Source of the DNA: DASXKD01 sp963703605
Lineage (GTDB): Bacteria; Actinomycetota; Actinomycetes; Streptosporangiales; Streptosporangiaceae
Length of the DNA: 64,000 bases
Direction: 5' to 3'
Assembly: GCA_963703605.1 (NCBI GenBank)
Contig: CAVPFC010000003.1
Span: forward strand, 1 to 64,000
This document shows, piece after piece, positions 59,896 to 64,000 of this stretch; the first letter of the stretch is position 1, and each line of letters opens with the position of its first letter. A model generated the notes under the pieces. It had not been told where the DNA came from. It was given only the letters and a program-made list of their open reading frames with translations, and made no database searches. The position numbers and the translations under genes were made by a program.

Positions 59896-60785
59896 TGGCC
59901 GCGGCCGTCATGAACGCGGACGACGTGGCCGGCGAGCTGCGCTCCGGCATGACCATCGGGATCGGCGGCTGGGGATCGCGGCGCAAACCGATGGCGCTGG
60001 TGCGGGCCATCCTCCGGTCCGGGCTGACCGGGCTGGAGGTCGTCTCCTACGGGGGGCCGGACGTCGGGCTGCTGATCGCCGGCGGTCATGTCCGCCGGGT
60101 CGTCTGCGGCTTCGTCTCGCTCGACACGATCCCGCTCGAACCGCATTTCCGGCTGGCCCGCCAGCAGGGAAGGGTCGAGCTCACCGAGCTCGACGAGGGG
60201 ATGCTGCACTGGGGCCTGCTCGCGGCCGCGCACCGGCTGCCGTTCCTGCCGATCCGCGCGGGCCTGGGCTCGGACGTCATGCGGGTGAACCCGGGGCTGC
60301 GCACCGTCCGCTCCCCCTACGCCGACGGCGAGGACCTGGTGGCCATGCCCGCGCTGCGGCTCGACGCCGCGCTGATCCACCTGAACCGCGCCGACGCGGC
60401 GGGCAACGGCCAGTACCTCGGCCCGGATCCCTACTTCGACGACCTGTTCTGCCTGGCCGCCGACCGGGCGTATCTGTCCTGCGAGCGGATCGTGCCGGCC
60501 GCGGGCCTGCTGGACTCCGGGCCGCCGCAGAGCCTGCTGGTCAACCGCGCCATGGTGCACGGCGTGATCGAGGCTCCCGGCGGCGCGCACTTCACCAGCT
60601 GCGTCCCGGACTACGGCCGCGACGAAGCCTTCCAGGCCCGCTACGCGGCCGCCGCGGCGGACCCGGAGCAGTGGGAGCGCTTCCGCGCCGAGTACCTGTC
60701 CGGCGACGAGGCCAGCTATCAGCAGGCAGTACGCCGCTTCGCAGTCAGCCGGGCGGCCGCAACCGAGCCTGCGGCGGCGTCATGA
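59895..60785 (+). CDS. ipdA: IpdA, alpha subunit of the COCHEA-CoA ring C hydrolase
   Basis: About 296 residues, CoA-transferase-fold alpha subunit. The run LRSGMTIGIGGWGSRRKPMALVRAILRS, VSYGGPDVGLL, GFVSLDTIPLEPHF, the DEGMLHWGLLAAAHRLPFLPIRAGLGSDV block and VEAPGGAHFTSCVPDYGRDE all match mycobacterial IpdA (Rv3551) at its most conserved points. With IpdB it hydrolytically opens the last steroid ring (COCHEA-CoA) in the HIP pathway. ATG 59895 overlaps the echA20 stop. Its own stop overlaps a 41-codon ORF (60782). Confidence 0.92.
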   Translation: MAAAVMNADDVAGELRSGMTIGIGGWGSRRKPMALVRAILRSGLTGLEVVSYGGPDVGLLIAGGHVRRVVCGFVSLDTIPLEPHFRLARQQGRVELTELDEGMLHWGLLAAAHRLPFLPIRAGLGSDVMRVNPGLRTVRSPYADGEDLVAMPALRLDAALIHLNRADAAGNGQYLGPDPYFDDLFCLAADRAYLSCERIVPAAGLLDSGPPQSLLVNRAMVHGVIEAPGGAHFTSCVPDYGRDEAFQARYAAAAADPEQWERFRAEYLSGDEASYQQAVRRFAVSRAAATEPAAAS

Positions 60786-60907
60786 GGAGCGCGCGCATGC
60801 CCGAACGCACGGGTACGCGCCCCCGGCTCTCCATCAGCGCGTGGATCTGTTCACCGTATCTGCGAACAGATTCACGGGATCATGGAAGTACCTCCGGTAC
60901 CCCATGA
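60782..60907 (+). other. ipdA-ipdB spacer: 41-codon ORF overlapping both genes, with a hairpin
   Basis: Between ipdA and ipdB lie 118 bp not found as coding in family members. ATG 60782 overlaps the ipdA stop, and the frame (MRSARMPERTGTRPRLSISAW...) ends at TGA 60905-60907, overlapping the ipdB ATG. Inside it ATCTGTTC (60845-60852) pairs perfectly with GAACAGAT (60864-60871). It may be a coupling peptide, an mRNA hairpin that sets the A:B ratio, or chance. Confidence 0.35.
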
Positions 60908-61695
60908 TGACGGCGGAGGGGGCGGCCGGGGACCGGCCAGGAAGCGGGGCGAGCCGGGCCGAGGTGTGCGTGGTGGCGTGCGCGGAGGCGTGGCGGGGAG
61001 ACGGCGCGATCCTGGCCAGCCCGATGGGCCTGATCCCCACGCTGGGCGCGCGGCTGGCCCAGCTCACGTTCGCCCCGGACCTGCTGGTCACCGACGGCGA
61101 GGCCATGCTGCTCGCGCCCGGGGACCGGGCGGCGGGCGCCGCCGGGAGCGTCGTCGAGGGGTGGCTGCCCTATCGCGGCGTGTTCACGATGGTGGCGGCG
61201 GGCCGCCGGCACATGATGATGGGGGCGGCCCAGCTCGACCGGTTCGGCAACCAGAACATCTCGGCCATCGGCGACTGGGCCAGGCCCAAGGCCCAGCTGC
61301 TCGGCGTGCGCGGCGCGCCCGGCAACACGATCAACCATCCGGTCAGCTACTGGGTGCCCCGGCACTCGCCGCGGGTCTTCGTCGAGCGCGCCGACGTGGT
61401 GTGCGGCATCGGCCACGACCGCGCGGCGGCCCTCGGCCCAGTGGCCGCCCGGTTTCACCGGCTGCGCGTGGTGGTGACCAACCTGGCGGTGCTCGACTTC
61501 GGCGGCCCGGATCACGCCCTGCGGCTGCGCTCGGTCCATCCGGGCGTCTGCGCCGGCGACGTGACCGCCGCGACCGGGTTTGCGCTGGCGGTCCCCGCCG
61601 AGGTCCCGGTGACCCGGCTGCCCACAGACGCCGAGCTGGCCTTGATCCGCGACCGCCTCGACCCGGCCGGGCGGCGGGACGGCGAGCTGCCGTGA
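60904..61695 (+). CDS. ipdB: IpdB, beta subunit of the COCHEA-CoA ring C hydrolase
   Basis: About 263 residues. RAEVCVVACAEAWRGDGAILASPMGLIPTLGARLAQLTFAPDLLVTDGEAMLLA, GRRHMMMGAAQLDRFGNQNISAIGDW, then RGAPGNTINHPVSYWVPRHSPRVFVERADVVCGIGHD and VFDFGGPDH-like LDFGGPDHALRLRSVHPGV, as in mycobacterial IpdB (Rv3552). The DGEAMLL Glu corresponds to the active-site residue of CoA transferases that IpdAB reuses as a hydrolase. Start ATG 60904 or 60907. The open frame reaches 60841 but those residues are from the spacer. Confidence 0.92.
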   Translation: MMTAEGAAGDRPGSGASRAEVCVVACAEAWRGDGAILASPMGLIPTLGARLAQLTFAPDLLVTDGEAMLLAPGDRAAGAAGSVVEGWLPYRGVFTMVAAGRRHMMMGAAQLDRFGNQNISAIGDWARPKAQLLGVRGAPGNTINHPVSYWVPRHSPRVFVERADVVCGIGHDRAAALGPVAARFHRLRVVVTNLAVLDFGGPDHALRLRSVHPGVCAGDVTAATGFALAVPAEVPVTRLPTDAELALIRDRLDPAGRRDGELP

Positions 61696-61732
61696 TCCGC
61701 GGCCGGCCCGGCCGGGTGCCCCGGGAGACGGG

Positions 61733-62794
61733 TTGATCCGGACCCGGCTGACCGAGCTGCTCGGCATCTCCTGCCCGATCGTGGCGACCGGGATGGGTTA
61801 CGTGTCCGGGCCCGCCCTGGTGTCGGCGGTTTCTGAGGCGGGCGGATTCGGCATCATCGCCTCGGCGACGATGAGCCACGGCGATCTGCGTAAAGCAATA
61901 AAACAGGTCAGGGAGCGCACTGCGGCGCCTTTCGGGGTGAACCTGCGCGCCGACGCCGCCGACGCCCGGGAGCGGGCCGAGCTGATCATCGCCGAGCGGG
62001 TGCCGGCCGCCTCGTTCGCGCAGGCACCCACGGCCGAGCTGGTCGGCATGCTACGGGACGCCGGGGTGATCACGATCGCGTCGGTCGGCGCGCGCAGGCA
62101 CGCGGAGAAGGTGGCCGCCTGGGGCGTCGACGCGATGATCGCCACCGGGGCCGAGGGCGGCGGGCACGTCGGCGCCGTGCCGACCAGCCTGCTGATCCCG
62201 CAGGTCGTGGACGCGGTGGACGTCCCGGTCATCGCGGCGGGCGGGTTCTTCGACGGCCGCGGCCTGGCCGCCGCGCTGGCCTACGGCGCCGCGGGGATCG
62301 CGATGGGGACCCGGTTCCTGCTGACCAGCGACAGCCCGGTGGCCGACGCCGTCAAGCAGGTCTACCTCGCCAGCGACGTCACCGGCACGGTGGTCACCAG
62401 CCGGGCCGACGGGGTGCCGCACCGGCTGTTGCGGACTGACCTGGTGGACCGGCTGGAGGGGGCGGGCCGGGTCAGCGGCCTGGTGCGTTCGGCCCGCAGC
62501 GCCGCCGCGTTCCGCCGCGCGTCGGGGCTGAGCTGGGCGGACCTGATCCGCGAGGGCCGCGCGGCACGGCGCGGCACCGGCCTGACCTGGACTCAGACGC
62601 TCCTGGCCGCGAACACCCCGGTGCTGCTGCGCAGGGCGATGGCCGACGGCCGTCCCGAGGCCGGCCTCATGCCGTCCGGCCAGGTGGCCGGCCTGATCGG
62701 CGACCTGCCGTCCTGCGCTGACCTGATCGCCCGGATCATGACCGAAGCCGAGCAGCGCCTGTGCGAGCTGGGCAAGCTCACCGGCCCGGTCTAG
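61733..62794 (+). CDS. ipdC: IpdC, flavin-dependent HIP-CoA-pathway enzyme (nitronate-monooxygenase family)
   Basis: 353 residues, TIM-barrel NPD/nitronate-monooxygenase fold. LTELLGISCPIVATGMGYVSGPALVSAVSEAGGFGIIASATMSHGDL, PFGVNLRADAADA, then AMIATGAEGGGHVGAVPTSLLIPQVVDAVDVPVIAAGGFFDGRGLAAALAYGAAGIAMGTRFLLTSDSPVADAVK. The GAEGGGH and GGFFDGRGLAAAL motifs bind FMN. The protein matches mycobacterial IpdC (Rv3553), which acts on a double bond in the ring-opened intermediate. Start is TTG 61733, after GGGAGACGG; 37 bp from ipdB. Confidence 0.92.
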   Translation: MIRTRLTELLGISCPIVATGMGYVSGPALVSAVSEAGGFGIIASATMSHGDLRKAIKQVRERTAAPFGVNLRADAADARERAELIIAERVPAASFAQAPTAELVGMLRDAGVITIASVGARRHAEKVAAWGVDAMIATGAEGGGHVGAVPTSLLIPQVVDAVDVPVIAAGGFFDGRGLAAALAYGAAGIAMGTRFLLTSDSPVADAVKQVYLASDVTGTVVTSRADGVPHRLLRTDLVDRLEGAGRVSGLVRSARSAAAFRRASGLSWADLIREGRAARRGTGLTWTQTLLAANTPVLLRRAMADGRPEAGLMPSGQVAGLIGDLPSCADLIARIMTEAEQRLCELGKLTGPV

Positions 62795-62898
62795 CCGGCG
62801 AGCCGGCCGGGCGCCCACCAGGCACGGGCACGGGTGAAGATCACCGGAAGGCTGGCCCCGGCGGCCCGCCTCCCGCACACTTGATCAATGGACCAAAG

Positions 62899-63528
62899 AT
62901 GATCACCGCCGCCGGTGTGATCGACACCTTCCTGGTCCTGCTGATCGGCATCGGCCCGAAGCTCGCGCTCGTTCCGTTCTTGAGCATCACCGGCTCGCTT
63001 GACGCCGCGACCAAGGCGCGGGTGCAACGCAAGATGCTGGTCACGGCGGCGTCGGTGGCCCTCGTGCTGGTCCTGCTCGGCGAGCTGCTGCGCCGGCTGC
63101 TGCACTTCACCGTGGGGTCGCTGACGATCGCGGGCGGCGTGATCCTGCTCGTTCTCTCGGTGGGGATGGTGCTCGGGCAGCCTGGCAACGGTGACCACCT
63201 GGCCGCGGGCAAGGACCCCATGCAGCTGGCGCAGGTCCCGCTGGCCGTGCCCTACCTGCTCAACCCCGTGGGCATCGTCGGCCTGGTGACGATCTCCAGC
63301 GAGGCGGACTCGCTTCCCGTCCTGGCCGTGGAGATCGCGATCCTCGCGTTCGTCCTGCTGATAGACGTCGTCGTGTTCCGCTTCGCCAACCAGGTCAGCG
63401 CCAAGCTGGACGAAAACCGGATGCTGGTCACCGAGAAGGTCTTCGGCTTTCTCATCGCCGCCATCGCGGTGCAGCTGATCCTCGACGGCCTGGCCTCGGC
63501 CGGGGTGATCGGCCCGGTCAGCCACTGA
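62899..63528 (+). CDS. MarC-family integral membrane protein
   Basis: About 209 residues with six predicted spans: IDTFLVLLIGIGPKLALVPFLSITGSLDAATKARVQRKMLVTAASVALVLVLLGELLRRLLHFTVGSLTIAGGVILLVLSVGMVLG, and the MarC-type PLAVPYLLNPVGIVGLVTISSEADSL. MarC proteins are inner-membrane proteins of unsettled function, first linked to multiple antibiotic resistance and later doubted. ATG 62899. It is 104 bp after ipdC and convergent with fadA6. Mycobacterial loci carry fdxB in this place, so the replacement is notable. Confidence 0.82.
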   Translation: MITAAGVIDTFLVLLIGIGPKLALVPFLSITGSLDAATKARVQRKMLVTAASVALVLVLLGELLRRLLHFTVGSLTIAGGVILLVLSVGMVLGQPGNGDHLAAGKDPMQLAQVPLAVPYLLNPVGIVGLVTISSEADSLPVLAVEIAILAFVLLIDVVVFRFANQVSAKLDENRMLVTEKVFGFLIAAIAVQLILDGLASAGVIGPVSH

Positions 63529-63554
63529 GCACCCCGGCCCGCCGGGCTCTGGAG

Positions 63555-64000
63555 TCAGAGGCGCTCGATGATGGTGACGTTGGCCTGGCCGCCGCCCTCG
63601 CACATGGTGACCATGCCGTACCGGCCGCCGGTGCGGGCCAGGGCGTGCAGCAGCGTGGTGAGCAGCCGCGCGCCGGTGGCGCCGAGCGGGTGGCCGAGCG
63701 CGATCGCGCCGCCGACGACGTTGACCTTGCCCAGGTCCGCCCCGGTCTCCCGCTGCCAGGCCAGCACCACCGGGGCGAACGCCTCGTTGATCTCGATGAG
63801 GTCGAGCTCGTCCAGGCTCATCCCGGCCCGGGCCAGCGCGTGGGCGGTCGCCGCGATCGGGGCGGTGAGCATCATGACCGGGTCGTCGCCGCGCGCCGAC
63901 AGGTGCCGGATCCGGGCCAGCGGGCGCAGCCGATGGGCGTGCACCGCGTCCTCCGACGCGACAAGCAGCGCGGCCGCGGCGTCGGCGATCTGGCTGGACA
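63555..64000 (-). CDS. fadA6: FadA6-like acetyl-CoA acyltransferase (thiolase), partial
   Basis: C-terminal 148 or so residues of a thiolase; the rest lies beyond the window. Visible: SQIADAAAALLVASEDAVHAHRLRPLARI (reading in from position 64000), LDLIEINEAFAPVVLAWQRETGADLGKVNVVGGAIALGHPLGATGARLLTTLLHALAR and the final MCEGGGQANVTIIERL. The NEAFA Asn, the GHPLG His and the CEGGGQ Cys are the thiolase active-site residues, all intact. Its place next to ipdABC suggests FadA6, which cleaves the ring-opened MeDODA-CoA product in the HIP pathway. Convergent with the marC-like gene. Confidence 0.82.
   Translation of the reverse strand, partial: SSQIADAAAALLVASEDAVHAHRLRPLARIRHLSARGDDPVMMLTAPIAATAHALARAGMSLDELDLIEINEAFAPVVLAWQRETGADLGKVNVVGGAIALGHPLGATGARLLTTLLHALARTGGRYGMVTMCEGGGQANVTIIERL

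Overview
The window is very GC-rich with strong third-position G/C bias, frequent GTG starts and tightly packed genes. Its gene content (DUF3097, DUF2510, PspA, an ECF41-like sigma factor, IclR, TetR, MarR and ArsR regulators, two P450s and a mycobacterial-type steroid-ring gene set) points to a high-GC actinomycete. The sequence alone does not resolve the genus. I saw no tRNA, rRNA, CRISPR array, transposase or phage genes.

Layout. 0.0-6.0 kb: a PEP-dependent dihydroxyacetone (DHA) kinase module: MIP-family channel, dhaK, dhaL, enzyme I, an IclR regulator, DhaM-type EIIA and HPr, with a shared candidate IclR operator before the first gene and between the regulator and dhaM. 6.0-9.3 kb: small regulators (ArsR plus SRPBCC, MarR plus GNAT) with clear operators, and a cold-shock protein. 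9.4-22.4 kb: housekeeping and mixed genes (NAD kinase, secreted phosphoesterase, threonine synthase, PspA, universal stress protein, methyltransferases, phytanoyl-CoA-type dioxygenase, polysaccharide deacetylase, spermidine-synthase-like protein). 22.6-29 kb: an uncharacterised protein, a HTH plus Clp-N regulator with paired operators, a phosphoribosyltransferase-like protein, VOC protein plus P450, and the remnant of a RelA/SpoT-type gene. 28.6-35.6 kb: an ArsR-like / DedA-beta-lactamase fusion / acyl-CoA synthetase operon facing a TetR plus P450 pair and an enoyl-CoA hydratase. 35.6-49.7 kb: mixed metabolism, including an ECF41-like sigma factor with its carboxymuconolactone-decarboxylase partner, Maf, amidase, DUF3097 and methyltransferases.

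49.8-64 kb is a steroid ring C/D (HIP) degradation locus. It holds IpdF-like SDR, zinc alcohol dehydrogenase, a KstR2-like TetR regulator, two further SDRs, a PPOX-fold protein, aldehyde dehydrogenase, another SDR, then echA20-ipdA-ipdB-ipdC, a MarC-like membrane protein and the 3' part of fadA6. The order SDR(-) / echA20-ipdA-ipdB-ipdC(+) / fadA6(-) matches the Mycobacterium tuberculosis Rv3549c-Rv3556c region as I remember it. KstR2-like operators lie before kstR2, before one SDR and in the SDR/echA20 divergent gap. KstR-type boxes lie before the alcohol and aldehyde dehydrogenases.

Quality note: at least a dozen otherwise well-conserved genes are broken by single-base frame changes, usually in G/C runs (dhaK twice, 15.4, 42.3, 46.5, 47.4, 50.2, 50.6, 53.3, 53.4, 53.6, 54.1, 54.3 kb). 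This looks more like residual sequencing or assembly indels than decay. Genes broken once near the 3' end are listed as CDS. Those broken repeatedly are listed as pseudogene, meaning only that the reading frame is broken in this sequence.
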